Below, piece by piece: positions 7,711-15,863 of a stretch of 64,000 nucleotides of DNA (position 1 is the stretch's first letter; each line of letters opens with the position of its first letter). The position numbers and the translations under genes are program-made. This stretch comes from Sphingomonas sanguinis (GTDB lineage: Bacteria; Pseudomonadota; Alphaproteobacteria; Sphingomonadales; Sphingomonadaceae), in the NCBI RefSeq assembly GCF_001476905.1, contig NZ_LDTE01000010.1, forward strand, positions 1 through 64,000, written 5' to 3'. The notes under the pieces were generated by a model. It was not told where the DNA came from. It was given only the letters and a program-made list of their open reading frames with translations, and did not search any database.

Positions 7711-10620
7711 ATGAAGCATCATGCCTTGTTGCTGTCGGTTGCGCCGTTCGCGTTGCTCGCCACGCCCGCCATGGCGCAGGCCGCTGCACCGGGACAGCAG
7801 AACCAAGCCGACGACACCACCAGCCAGACCGAAGCGCAGACAAAAGCCGGAATCCGGCAGGATATCGCCGAAGTTCCGGACCGCAGCCCGGTCCAGGCCT
7901 CGACCACTGGCCTGCCCCAGGCGGAGGTCGATCCGCGCGACATCGTCGTGACCGGCTTCCGCGCCAGCCTGGGCAGCGCCCAGTCGATCAAGCGCAACTC
8001 GGACGCGATCCTCGACGCGATCGTGGCGCAGGATATCGGCAAGCTGCCCGACAATACGGCGGCCGAGTCGCTGGCACGCGTGACCGGTATTCAGGTCAGC
8101 CGGTACAGCGACGAAGTGACGCAGGTGCTGGTCCGTGGTCTCCCGGACGTGGCGACGACCTTCAACGGTCGCGACATCTTCACTGCCGAGGGCCGGGGCG
8201 TGGCGCTTCAGGATTTCCCGGCAGGCGCGCTGGCTGGTCTCGAGGTTTACAAGTCGGGCACGGCCGACCTGCTGGAGCCGGGTCTGGCGGGCCTCATCAA
8301 CGTGCGTTCGCGTCGGCCTTTCGATTTCGAAAAGGGCTTCACGATCGCGGGCGGCGTTCGTGGCACCTATAACGACCAGTCGAAGAAGTTCGACCCGCTG
8401 GGCAACCTGCTTCTCAGCCAGCGCGCCGATACCCCCATCGGTGAGGTCGGCTGGCTGATCAACGCCGTCTATACCCAGGCGCAGTATCGCAACGCGGTCC
8501 GCTGGGGCGAGGGCAATACGAACAAGCCGACGACCGGGACGACGATCCTGCCAGCCTCGGTGGGTCGCGACTTCCAGATTCCGACCGCCGTCGGCGTCTA
8601 CAATGACAGCGGCAAGCGCTGGCGTCCGGCGGTCAACGCCAGTGTCCAGTGGCGTCCGGCCCACAATCTCGAACTCTATTACGACTTCCTCTACCAGAGC
8701 TATCGCGGCGAAGTTGCGAACGACTGGTTCCGCGTTCCGCTGCTCGACAACAATCCGACGCTGAGCAATGTCGTGCTGCGCCCGAACGAGCCGCTTCAGG
8801 TCGAGAGCCTGACCAAGACCGGCGGCTATCGTCCCGAAGCGTATCGCAGCACCGTAAAGGGTTACACGGATACGTATCAGGCGGCGGGTGGCGCCAAATG
8901 GGATATCGGTCGTGCGCATCTGTCGACCGATCTCGCCTATACCTTCTCGCAATATGGCTCGGACGAGTGGAGCTTCGACACGGCCTTCACCAAGGCGCCG
9001 GTCGCGAACGTCAATTTCTTCGTCAAGGATGGCGTGTCGTTCGACCTACCCGGCTTCGACAATACCAACCCGGCCAATTATCTCTGGCGCGGTTATTTCG
9101 AGGCGACCTACCGCGTACAGGGCAAGGGGTGGCAGTGGCGCACCGACCTGGACCTAGAAACCGATCTGTCGCTGCTGCCCAAGCTGCAATTCGGTATCCG
9201 CTGGACCGATCGCGATGCGTCGCTGAAGCGCGGCAATCGCTATGCCTATACCGAGCCGTTGGGTATCCCGCTGGCGCAGGTGCCGGTCGGCGACCTGGCG
9301 CTGACTCAGAACGCGTTCCGCGGCAACCAGGGCTTCACCAGCTGGCTGATGCCGTCGCGTGACGGGATCGCGGGCAATGCGCCGCAGCTTCGCCAATATG
9401 CCTTTGACGCGCTGCAGCGTCTGGTCGCGGGCAATCCGGCCGATCAGGGCTATCGCGACGCGCTGAACCGTTTCTCGACGCCCGAGGTTCAGCTCGATCC
9501 GCTGGCCGCCTTCTATGCGACCGAACAGACCTATGCCTTTTACGGGCAGGCGAAGTACGAGTTCAACATCGGCTCGGTGCGCTTCGACGGTATGATCGGC
9601 ACTCGCGTCGTCAATACGGTGGGTGAATATAGCGGTATCTCGACGGTGCTGTTCGACAATGTTCGCCGCAGCGAAGTGCGTCGCACGCGCGCCAACTATG
9701 TGGATATCCTGCCCAACTTCTCGCTGCGCATTCGGCCCAACGACAAGCTGCAGATTCGCTTCGGTGTCACCAAGACGCGGACCAAGCCTCAGTTCGGCCA
9801 GCTGAACCCGGCCCTGAACATCACCCAGAACACGCAGCAGGTCGTGCCCGACCAGCCGCTCGACCCGCGCTTCCCGGCGGGTCTGAACACCCGGCCCAAC
9901 GCGTATGGTGGCGGCGGTAATCCGGATCTGCGACCGCTGATCTCGAATAATTATGATGCGACGGTCGAATATTATTTCTCGCCGACCGCCTCGCTGACGG
10001 CCGCCGTGTTCTACCGCGATCTCGACGGGTTCATCGGAAATTATGTCAATCGCACCATCGATCCCTTTTATGGCCTGATCGAAATCAGCCGACCGGAAAA
10101 TGCGGGTAAGGGCCGTATCAAGGGTATCGAAGTCGGTGGCCAGACCTTCTTCGATTTTCTGCCGGGGCTGTGGAGCGGTATCGGCGTGCAGGCGAACGTC
10201 ACCTATCTGGAGGGGAAGCAGCAATACCCGGCCAATCTGTTCGCCTCGACCGGCGGCACCACCGCGCCGCCGTTCGTGCCGATCCCCGGCCTGTCGAAGT
10301 GGACCTACAATATCGCACTCTTCTATGAGAAGGGCGATGTGTCGACCCGCCTGTCGTTCAACAATCGCGATGCGTATCTGAACAGTAATTTCATCAACGC
10401 CGCCGGTTTCTACAATGGCGAGGGCGTGACGCGCATCCAGCGGCTCGACTTTGGCTTCAACTACAACATCACCAAGGAAATCACGGTCGCTTTCGACGTC
10501 GCCAATATTCTGGCGAAGCCCTTCAATAACTATCGTGCCTATGACAATGGCTTGTCCTATCCGCGCGACGTGAGGGACGAAGGCCGCTATTACGGCGCAG
10601 GTCTGCGCTTCCGCTTCTGA
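7711..10620 (+). CDS. TonB-dependent receptor (TonB-Xanth-Caul type)
   Basis: Outer-membrane TonB-gated importer of 969 aa. A signal peptide ending TPAMAQA is followed by a TonB-box-like DIVVTGF, then the plug domain with AQDIGKLPDNTAAESLARVTGIQ and LEVYKSGTADLLEPGLAG. The beta-barrel runs to a C-terminal Phe (LRFRF), as needed for outer-membrane assembly. The start at 7711 has GAGGGG seven bases upstream and gives a proper signal peptide; the frame is open 28 codons further but without support. The family imports oligosaccharides in Xanthomonas, Caulobacter and sphingomonads. The substrate is unknown; the upstream GH43 gene suggests arabino-oligosaccharides. Confidence 0.9.
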   Translation: MKHHALLLSVAPFALLATPAMAQAAAPGQQNQADDTTSQTEAQTKAGIRQDIAEVPDRSPVQASTTGLPQAEVDPRDIVVTGFRASLGSAQSIKRNSDAILDAIVAQDIGKLPDNTAAESLARVTGIQVSRYSDEVTQVLVRGLPDVATTFNGRDIFTAEGRGVALQDFPAGALAGLEVYKSGTADLLEPGLAGLINVRSRRPFDFEKGFTIAGGVRGTYNDQSKKFDPLGNLLLSQRADTPIGEVGWLINAVYTQAQYRNAVRWGEGNTNKPTTGTTILPASVGRDFQIPTAVGVYNDSGKRWRPAVNASVQWRPAHNLELYYDFLYQSYRGEVANDWFRVPLLDNNPTLSNVVLRPNEPLQVESLTKTGGYRPEAYRSTVKGYTDTYQAAGGAKWDIGRAHLSTDLAYTFSQYGSDEWSFDTAFTKAPVANVNFFVKDGVSFDLPGFDNTNPANYLWRGYFEATYRVQGKGWQWRTDLDLETDLSLLPKLQFGIRWTDRDASLKRGNRYAYTEPLGIPLAQVPVGDLALTQNAFRGNQGFTSWLMPSRDGIAGNAPQLRQYAFDALQRLVAGNPADQGYRDALNRFSTPEVQLDPLAAFYATEQTYAFYGQAKYEFNIGSVRFDGMIGTRVVNTVGEYSGISTVLFDNVRRSEVRRTRANYVDILPNFSLRIRPNDKLQIRFGVTKTRTKPQFGQLNPALNITQNTQQVVPDQPLDPRFPAGLNTRPNAYGGGGNPDLRPLISNNYDATVEYYFSPTASLTAAVFYRDLDGFIGNYVNRTIDPFYGLIEISRPENAGKGRIKGIEVGGQTFFDFLPGLWSGIGVQANVTYLEGKQQYPANLFASTGGTTAPPFVPIPGLSKWTYNIALFYEKGDVSTRLSFNNRDAYLNSNFINAAGFYNGEGVTRIQRLDFGFNYNITKEITVAFDVANILAKPFNNYRAYDNGLSYPRDVRDEGRYYGAGLRFRF

Positions 10621-10627
10621 CCCGATC

Positions 10628-10647
10628 GGGCGGGCTTCGGCCCGCCC
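10628..10647 (+). terminator. GC hairpin after the TonB receptor
   Basis: GGGCGGGC-TTCG-GCCCGCCC is a perfect 8-bp stem with a UUCG tetraloop starting eight bases past the stop codon. It lacks a long T run and may mainly protect the 3' end; the stronger terminator follows at 10673. Confidence 0.6.
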
Positions 10648-10672
10648 TCCAATTCTCCAAGGGAAACTTTCA

Positions 10673-10710
10673 GGGCAAGGATGGCAGATCGCCGTTCTTG
10701 CCCTTTTCTT
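10673..10710 (+). terminator. Intrinsic terminator of the TonB receptor transcript
   Basis: GGGCAAG and CTTGCCC form a 7-bp stem, with an inner GGC/GCC pair in the 17-base loop. It is followed by TTTTCTT. Confidence 0.65.
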
Positions 10711-10733
10711 GGGGGCCGCGACCGCACAGGAAA

Positions 10734-10763
10734 AACCCCGCCGACCCTTCGACCGACGGGGTT
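10734..10763 (-). terminator. Intrinsic terminator of the halogenase-GH9-GH1 operon
   Basis: AACCCCG and CGGGGTT pair with a 16-base interior loop. On the minus strand the stem runs into further T residues (five in total). It lies 22 bases past the GH1 stop. Confidence 0.65.
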
Positions 10764-10784
10764 CGTTCTTCGCTATGGGCAGGA

Positions 10785-12230
10785 TCAGACCAGCGCGTTG
10801 CGGCGGATCAGTTCCTTATACCACTGCGCGCTCAACTTGGGCGTGCGCTTCTGGGTCGCATAGTCGACATGGTGCAGGCCGAAGCGTAGGCCATAGCCGT
10901 CGGCCCATTCGAAATTGTCCATCAGGCTCCACAGGAAATAGCCCTTGAGCGGATAGCCTTCGACGGCGGCGCGGCGGAACTGGCCCAGATAGTTGCGCAG
11001 ATACATAATCCGGTCGCCGTCATCGACCAGCCCCTTGTCGTTCAGCTTGTCGTCGGCCGAGGTGCCGTTCTCCGAGATGTAGATCGCCTTGGGGTTCCAC
11101 ATCTCGCTGACCGCGCGCACGCCCCAATAGGCGGCCTCGGGCCCGACATAGAGCCAGGGCGAGGCCATGCGCGGCGAATGGTCCAAATGCGGTAGCGGGG
11201 TATAGCCGCGCGGGTCCTCCGGGTTCGCCTTGACGAAGGTCGGCGTGTAGATATTCAGCGCGACGAAATCGAGCGGGGCGCCGATCGCCGCCATGTCGCC
11301 CGCCTGCACCTTGGGCGCATCGGCCCCGGCGCTCTTCAGATAGGCGTCGGTATATTTGCCCTCCATCACGGCGGTCAGGAACATCGCGTTCTCTTCGCGC
11401 ATCGCCTTCTTGGTCGCCTCGATATGCTCGGGCGTCTCGATGACGGGGACGAAGATGCTGGCATTGTCGGCGATGCCGACTTCGGTGCCCGCCTTGGCGT
11501 TGGCGCGGATAGCCTGCACGCCCAGCCCGTGCGCCAGACAGCCATGGTGGCGGACTTGGTTGACCTGACCCTGGGGCAGCTTCAGGCCCGGCGCATGGAT
11601 GCCGACCATATGGCCAAGGTCGGTGAAGCACCGCAGTTCGTTGACCGTCATGAAGCGGTGGACGCGATCGGACAGCTTGCCCGCCATGAAGCCCGCATAG
11701 TCGGCGAAGGCCTTGGCTGTGTCGCGATTCTGCCAGCCGCCGGGCAGCGCCTGGGGCAGGTCCCAGTGGAACATGGTGACGTTGGGCTGGATGCCCGCCG
11801 CCAGCAGCCCGTCGATCACGCGGTTATAATAGTCGAGGCCCTTCTGGTTGAACTTGCCGCGCCCCTCCGGGAAGATGCGCGACCAGGCGATCGACATGCG
11901 ATACGCCTTCACGCCCAGATTCTTCAGGAGCGCGATGTCCTCGTTATAGCGGTGATAGCTGTCGCAGGCGACGTCGCCATTGTCGCCATTGGCGATCTTG
12001 CCCGGCGTGTGGGAGAACACGTCCCAGTTGGTCAGGCCGCGCCCGTCCTCCTTCACGGCACCTTCGATCTGGTACGAGGCGGTGGCGCATCCCCACAGGA
12101 AGTCCTTGGGAAAGCTCAGGTCCGACGCCGTGGCGGCGGCCGCGCGCGTGGCGGCCAGCGTGCCGCCGCCGGTGGCGAGCGCGGCACCGCCCATCGCCAT
12201 GCCGGTCTTCATGAAATTACGACGATCCAT
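10785..12230 (-). CDS. GH1 beta-glucosidase, Tat-exported
   Basis: Family 1 glycoside hydrolase (481 aa) with a twin-arginine signal (MDRRNFMKTG, then an Ala/Gly-rich segment). This predicts folded export to the periplasm. The GH1 features are present: QIEGA at 54-58, MFHWDLPQ near 153-160, nucleophile Glu387 in ISENGT, and DNFEWADGYGLRFGL. The acid/base Glu198 sits in VNEL, where the family normally has NEP, so the proline is replaced by Leu199. GGAGAGGA precedes the chosen ATG; an in-frame start 14 codons upstream would bury the Tat motif. It is the last gene of the halogenase-GH9-GH1 operon. Hydrolysis of cello- or other beta-gluco-oligosaccharides is inferred. Confidence 0.92.
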   Translation of the reverse strand: MDRRNFMKTGMAMGGAALATGGGTLAATRAAAATASDLSFPKDFLWGCATASYQIEGAVKEDGRGLTNWDVFSHTPGKIANGDNGDVACDSYHRYNEDIALLKNLGVKAYRMSIAWSRIFPEGRGKFNQKGLDYYNRVIDGLLAAGIQPNVTMFHWDLPQALPGGWQNRDTAKAFADYAGFMAGKLSDRVHRFMTVNELRCFTDLGHMVGIHAPGLKLPQGQVNQVRHHGCLAHGLGVQAIRANAKAGTEVGIADNASIFVPVIETPEHIEATKKAMREENAMFLTAVMEGKYTDAYLKSAGADAPKVQAGDMAAIGAPLDFVALNIYTPTFVKANPEDPRGYTPLPHLDHSPRMASPWLYVGPEAAYWGVRAVSEMWNPKAIYISENGTSADDKLNDKGLVDDGDRIMYLRNYLGQFRRAAVEGYPLKGYFLWSLMDNFEWADGYGLRFGLHHVDYATQKRTPKLSAQWYKELIRRNALV

Positions 12231-12268
12231 AATTAATCCTCTCCGAAGATCTTGAGAATGGTGGGAAT

Positions 12269-14062
12269 TCAACGGGCCGGTGCGGCCAGGTCGCTGGCCA
12301 GCCAGACGAGCGGCGCGTTCCAGTTGATCGCGACCTCGTTATGCGCATAGGCGCGAGCATCGTCGATCCAGCAGCGCATGGCCACGCAATGCCCTTGCAG
12401 CGAGGCCGACGCCTCGGGGAAAACAGTGCTGTTCGCGCCGCCGCTCAGCACGCCGGGCGGCGGGCCGGGCATCTTCGCGTCGAACTGGTGCGCCCAGAAA
12501 CGATGGTGCGGGTTACGCATCGGGTTCCAGCCGAAGCCGCTGACATAGCTCCGGTCGAGCGGATTGCGCCCAAGCACATAGTCCATCGCATCGACCGCGC
12601 CGTCGCGGTAGCGCGCCTGTCCCGTGAACCGCGCGGCCAGCGCCAGGATCATGCCCCGGCCCAGAATGGCGCTGTTCGATCCCCAGTGATAGGCGGTCGA
12701 GGCATAGGGAATGTGATAGCCGGACTGGGCTTCCTCGGCGAGGAAGCGGTCGGCCAGCGCGACCAGCTTGGCCCGCGCCGCCGCCCGTTCGGACGGCGCG
12801 ACGCCGGGCGCGGTGGCCAATGTGATCGTGCCCAGCGCAGCGGTCGAGCCCCATCCGGGCTCGCCCGACAGCGGGGCGGCATGGAGCGGCATCTTGTGCA
12901 GCGCCTCGGCCAGCTCGGGCATGCCGGTCGCGGCGTAGAGCTCGGCGGTCGCCCAGTAGAGTTCGTCCGACAGATCATTGTCGCCATAGCCGCCGCTGCC
13001 GGTAAAGGCTTGTGCAGCATAGATATCCGGGTTGCGCAGCGCTGCCTGATAGGCCTTGCCCGCCGCCGCCAGACAGCGTTTGGCGAAGGCATTGTCGACG
13101 CCCCGCCAGATACGCGAACATTGCGCGGCGGTCGCGGCGAGGTTCAGCGTCGCGGCGGTGCTGGGCGGATAGAGCAGCCGCTCCTCATGATCGTCGGCGG
13201 GCGCGGTGGGCAATCGAGTCCAGTTGCGGTCGGCGACCTTATGATGCGCCATGCCCCCGGCATCGACTGGCGTTAGCCTATACGGCCCGCGCCCCTGTCG
13301 CCCAACCGGCAGCGCCAGCATCTGTCCCTCCGGCACCTGCATAGACAGCAGGAACCGCATTTCCCAGCGCGTTTCGTCCAGTAGGTCGTTGATGCCGTTC
13401 CCCGCCTCGGGCAGCGCGGCCGAGCCGTCGGGGAAGGGGAGCGAGCCCGCATCGACCTCATAGAGATTTTGCAGCATCCACAGCGCGATGCCGCCATTGA
13501 CGACATATTTGCCCTGGTCGCCCGCATCATACCAGCCGCCGGTCACGTCGAGCTGATAGGGGCAGCCCGGCCAGATCGTGCCTGCCAGATCGGTGCCCTT
13601 GAAGCAGGTCACGACCTCCTTCGTATGACCCGCCGCGCGCGACCATTGCGTCCCCCCGGCATAGCGTGCGTCGATCGCGATCCCGGCGCGCTGCTGGTAG
13701 AAGAAGTTGAGCGAGGCGCGGGCGAGCGGACGGTATACGTCCGTGCCGATCATGAAGTCGTGGCTGGTCCGCCCGTCGACGCGCAGGCGATAGCGGCCGG
13801 GCGTGGCGAAGGAGCCGAAGTCGATCTGATGCACCCTGTCGCCCGACGCGGCATCCGCGCCGAACGGTGTGGTCTGGCCACGGGCGACGATCTGCCCCGC
13901 TTCGTCCAGCACCTCCCAGGGCAGGGGCCGCGTGCCGCTGGCCGCCAGGATCGCGCGCTTGGCGGTGTCGGGGCGGAAACCGATCTGGTTGAGATGTGGA
14001 CCCGGCGCGTCGGTGGCGCCGATGCCGGCCAGGGCCAGGAGGGGGAGGACGATACGCTTCAC
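12269..14062 (-). CDS. GH9 endoglucanase/cellodextrinase
   Basis: Exported 597-aa glycoside hydrolase of family 9. A Sec signal peptide (about 1-17) is followed by an N-terminal Ig-like CelD_N domain (about 22-105), then the (alpha/alpha)6 barrel. The DAGD motif with Asp179 and Asp182 (WYDAGDQGKY) holds the catalytic base. GRNPLDRSYVSGFG and NEVAINWN, with catalytic Glu576, close the domain. It cuts beta-1,4-glucans or mixed-linkage glucans by family inference. The start overlaps the halogenase stop by four bases, and the GH1 gene follows 38 bases later, so cellodextrins made here could be taken to glucose by GH1. Confidence 0.92.
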   Translation of the reverse strand: MKRIVLPLLALAGIGATDAPGPHLNQIGFRPDTAKRAILAASGTRPLPWEVLDEAGQIVARGQTTPFGADAASGDRVHQIDFGSFATPGRYRLRVDGRTSHDFMIGTDVYRPLARASLNFFYQQRAGIAIDARYAGGTQWSRAAGHTKEVVTCFKGTDLAGTIWPGCPYQLDVTGGWYDAGDQGKYVVNGGIALWMLQNLYEVDAGSLPFPDGSAALPEAGNGINDLLDETRWEMRFLLSMQVPEGQMLALPVGRQGRGPYRLTPVDAGGMAHHKVADRNWTRLPTAPADDHEERLLYPPSTAATLNLAATAAQCSRIWRGVDNAFAKRCLAAAGKAYQAALRNPDIYAAQAFTGSGGYGDNDLSDELYWATAELYAATGMPELAEALHKMPLHAAPLSGEPGWGSTAALGTITLATAPGVAPSERAAARAKLVALADRFLAEEAQSGYHIPYASTAYHWGSNSAILGRGMILALAARFTGQARYRDGAVDAMDYVLGRNPLDRSYVSGFGWNPMRNPHHRFWAHQFDAKMPGPPPGVLSGGANSTVFPEASASLQGHCVAMRCWIDDARAYAHNEVAINWNAPLVWLASDLAAPAR

Positions 14063-15669
14063 AACAGCGGGGCCTTGCCGCCGCCGCTCGGCGTGCGCGC
14101 GAAATCGAACCCGCCATCGGCCAGGCGGCCCGGTGCCAGCGCGGGGGCGAGCGGTGAGGGCGCGGTCATCCGCAGGAAGTCGCCATGGCTGGGCATCCGT
14201 GCGGCGGTGTCGGCATAACCCACCCGCAACTGCTCCAGTGCCTGCGCGACCAGATCCTCGTCCAGCGCATCGGCGGCGGGCTCCCAGCTTTGCGGCACGA
14301 TCCCCTGGCCCAGCGATACGGCAACCCAGCTGGGGTTGCTGAACAGGTCATAGCCTTCGCGGAACAGCCGCCCCTTGCCCGACCACAGCGCCATCTTGCG
14401 CGCCAGGCTGTCGGGCACGTCCATGGTGCGGACGCGGTCCCAGAAGGGCGTGTCGCTGCGCCGCGTCGCCTTATAGTGCAGGATGATGAAGTCGCGCACA
14501 TCCTCATACAGGTCGCGCATCTGGCGGTTGAATTCGGTCCGCTCGGCAGGATCGAAGCGCTTGTCGGGGAACAGCGCAATCAGTCGCTGGATCGCCGCCT
14601 GGACCAGATGGATGCTGGTCGACTCCAGCGGCTCGAGGAACCCGCTCGACAGGCCGAGCGCCACGACGTTGCGGTTCCAGCTCTCGCGTCGACGCCCGGC
14701 GGTGAAGCGCAGGTGCCGGGGATCGCCCAGCAACTCGCCCTCCAGGCTGGCGAGCAGCTGTGCCTCGGCGGCGTCCGCCTCCAGATACTCGCTGCAATAG
14801 ACCAGACCATTGCCCATCCGGTGCTGGAGCGGAATGCGCCACTGCCACCCCGCCTCGCGCGCGGTGGCGCGGGTGAAGGGATCGGGCTCGGCCGGGTTGG
14901 GCAGGGCGCAAGGGGCCGCGACCGCGCGGTCGCAGGGCAGCCACTGGGCATAGCTGTCATAGCCGGTTTCCAGCGCCTCTTCGATCAGCAGACCACGAAA
15001 GCCCGAGCAGTCGATGAACAGGTCGCCCTCGATCCGCCGCCCGTCGGCCAGTGTCACCGCCTCGACATAGCCGTCCTCGGGCCGCAGGTTCACCGCGTCG
15101 ATCCGCCCCTCGATCCGCGTCACCCCGCCGCGTTCGGCATAGCCGCGCAGGTAGCGGGCATAGAGCGAGGCATCGAAATGAAAGGCGTAGAACAACTCGC
15201 GGATCGGCGAGCGGGCGTCCGGCTTGGCGCGCCCGAACTTGCCCGAACGCGCCGCCATCGCGCTCATCGACCATTCGGCGATGTCCGGCAGCGCGCGGCG
15301 GCTGCGCTCGCGCAACCATAGCTGGTGGAAATGCACGCCCTGCAGATCCTGGCCATGGCGACCGAACGGGTGGAAATAGCGTTCGCCCTTGTCGCCCCAG
15401 TCGACGAATTCGATGCCCAGCTTGAACGTGCCCGCCGTCTTGGCGAGGAAGTCGTTCTCGTCCAGCCCCAGCATCTGGTTGAAGGTGATGATCGGCGGGA
15501 TCGTCGCCTCGCCGACGCCGACGGTGCCGATCTCCTCGGATTCGACCAGCGTGACTTGCGTATAGCCGTTGTTGAGAAGGCGGGCGAAGGCGGCCGCCGC
15601 CATCCAGCCTGCCGTGCCGCCGCCGACGATCACGACCGACCGGATCGCATCGGGGGAAGGGGTCGTCAT
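14059..15669 (-). CDS. Flavin-dependent tryptophan-halogenase-like protein
   Basis: FADH2-dependent halogenase family protein (536 aa, PF04820). The nucleotide-binding loop is VGGGTAGW. The catalytic lysine sits in GTFKLGIEF (about residue 83). The family motif WxWxIP appears as GWQWRIP, and the conserved glutamate is in FLEPLESTSIHL. All residues known to matter in PrnA/RebH-type halogenases are therefore present. AAGGAG lies eight bases before the ATG at 15669 but only two before the ATG at 15675, so the former is preferred. It heads an operon with GH9 and GH1 genes and is divergent from a TonB receptor. The substrate is unknown; indole-like small molecules are the guess from the family. 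Confidence 0.9.
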   Translation of the reverse strand: MTTPSPDAIRSVVIVGGGTAGWMAAAAFARLLNNGYTQVTLVESEEIGTVGVGEATIPPIITFNQMLGLDENDFLAKTAGTFKLGIEFVDWGDKGERYFHPFGRHGQDLQGVHFHQLWLRERSRRALPDIAEWSMSAMAARSGKFGRAKPDARSPIRELFYAFHFDASLYARYLRGYAERGGVTRIEGRIDAVNLRPEDGYVEAVTLADGRRIEGDLFIDCSGFRGLLIEEALETGYDSYAQWLPCDRAVAAPCALPNPAEPDPFTRATAREAGWQWRIPLQHRMGNGLVYCSEYLEADAAEAQLLASLEGELLGDPRHLRFTAGRRRESWNRNVVALGLSSGFLEPLESTSIHLVQAAIQRLIALFPDKRFDPAERTEFNRQMRDLYEDVRDFIILHYKATRRSDTPFWDRVRTMDVPDSLARKMALWSGKGRLFREGYDLFSNPSWVAVSLGQGIVPQSWEPAADALDEDLVAQALEQLRVGYADTAARMPSHGDFLRMTAPSPLAPALAPGRLADGGFDFARTPSGGGKAPLL

Positions 15670-15767
15670 CGCCATCTCTCCTTAGGGCGCTTATGGCCCT
15701 CCACTCTCTTAGCCGGTCGGCGGCACGCGCGCCGCTGTGCTTTCTCGATCACAGATAGGTAAATTTC

Positions 15768-15798
15768 TTTGCAATGGTTTGCAATGATCCGTTGCAAA
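15768..15798. promoter_or_regulatory. TTTGCAA operator array between halogenase operon and TonB receptor
   Basis: TTTGCAA occurs at 15768-15774 and again ten bases later at 15778-15784. The second copy forms an inverted repeat with TTGCAAA at 15792-15798 (7-base spacer). Ten-base phasing plus a dyad in a divergent promoter is typical of a sugar-repressor site. The LacI regulator encoded at 18453 is the natural candidate to bind here and control both directions. Confidence 0.55.
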
Positions 15799-15863
15799 CG
15801 ATTGCGCGTGTGTTATCCAGGATGCACGACATCCCGGACACCGGGGCGAATCAGGAGAGGGTT

